Positions 63,963 to 64,000 of a stretch of DNA of 64,000 bases are shown piece after piece. Numbering within the stretch: the first letter of the stretch is position 1; each line of letters starts with the position of its first letter. The position numbers and the translations under genes were made by a program. Where the stretch lies: the NCBI RefSeq assembly GCF_018728565.1, contig NZ_JACSOI010000007.1, forward strand, positions 1 through 64,000, written 5' to 3'. The notes beneath the pieces were generated by a model. It was not told the DNA's origin. It saw nothing but the letters and a program-made list of their open reading frames with translations, and did no database searches. This DNA comes from Zobellia russellii (GTDB taxonomy: Bacteria; Bacteroidota; Bacteroidia; Flavobacteriales; Flavobacteriaceae).

Positions 63963-64000
63963 ATAAAATTCACTCCTTAAAAAGCCTTTTTTAGCAATAA

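Noticed and set aside
1-64000. Search for CRISPR arrays, insertion sequences, integrases, phage genes and toxin-antitoxin pairs
   Set aside because: No regularly spaced repeats, transposase or recombinase motifs, or paired small toxin-like genes were seen.

Overview
The window looks like a chromosomal segment of a marine member of the Flavobacteriaceae (Bacteroidota), perhaps from the Zobellia/Maribacter/Arenibacter side of the family. The evidence is the low GC content, a SusC/SusD pair, gliding and type IX secretion genes (gldJ, porV), PafA-type phosphatase, promoters of the Bacteroidota TAnnTTTG type, and almost no Shine-Dalgarno sequences. The genus is an inference from general gene style.

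Region by region: the 3' end of a 5S rRNA and its terminator open the window (1-77). A sugar-related accessory block follows (0.3-12.2 kb): SusD and SusC on the minus strand, a very large SGNH-like/beta-propeller/HEAT/cytochrome c lipoprotein, then divergently an AraC regulator, a tagatose-3-epimerase-like TIM barrel enzyme and a ThuA-like lipoprotein. There is no glycoside hydrolase in it, and this is the best candidate for an undescribed system. From 12.4 to 26.9 kb lie an EamA transporter, glutamate synthase gltBD, an acyl-CoA dehydrogenase, a Glu/Leu/Phe/Val-type dehydrogenase with nhaD, and an exbB-exbD-tonB-folC operon. Two tRNA-Val genes (UAC and GAC anticodons) flank a membrane cytochrome/leucine-rich-repeat gene (27.0-29.3 kb). 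Two small single-helix membrane protein genes follow, one apparently frameshifted, then an ECF sigma factor operon with a MscS-like protein.

From 32 to 40 kb come murF, gldJ, porV, cdd, pdhA and pdhC. porU, which usually sits between gldJ and porV in this family, is not there. From 40 to 55 kb lie an M28 peptidase, an SDR, a SprT-like protease, mannose-1-phosphate guanylyltransferase, a DUF389 protein, mlaF/mlaE, PafA, murI, folA, a class V aminotransferase, a CBM48-like protein, DUF427, ergothioneine genes egtD/egtB and thyA. From 55 to 64 kb lie a CNT nucleoside transporter, a bifunctional nuclease, etfA/etfB, pdhB, a DUF5686 outer membrane protein and ppa.

Functional links: gltBD and the amino acid dehydrogenase handle ammonium and amino groups; acyl-CoA dehydrogenase with EtfAB feeds beta-oxidation electrons to the respiratory chain; PdhA, PdhB and PdhC make acetyl-CoA; Cdd, NupC, ThyA, FolA and FolC serve pyrimidine salvage and folate-dependent dTMP synthesis; ExbB/ExbD/TonB could energise SusC. 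No insertion sequence, integrase, phage gene or CRISPR array was seen.
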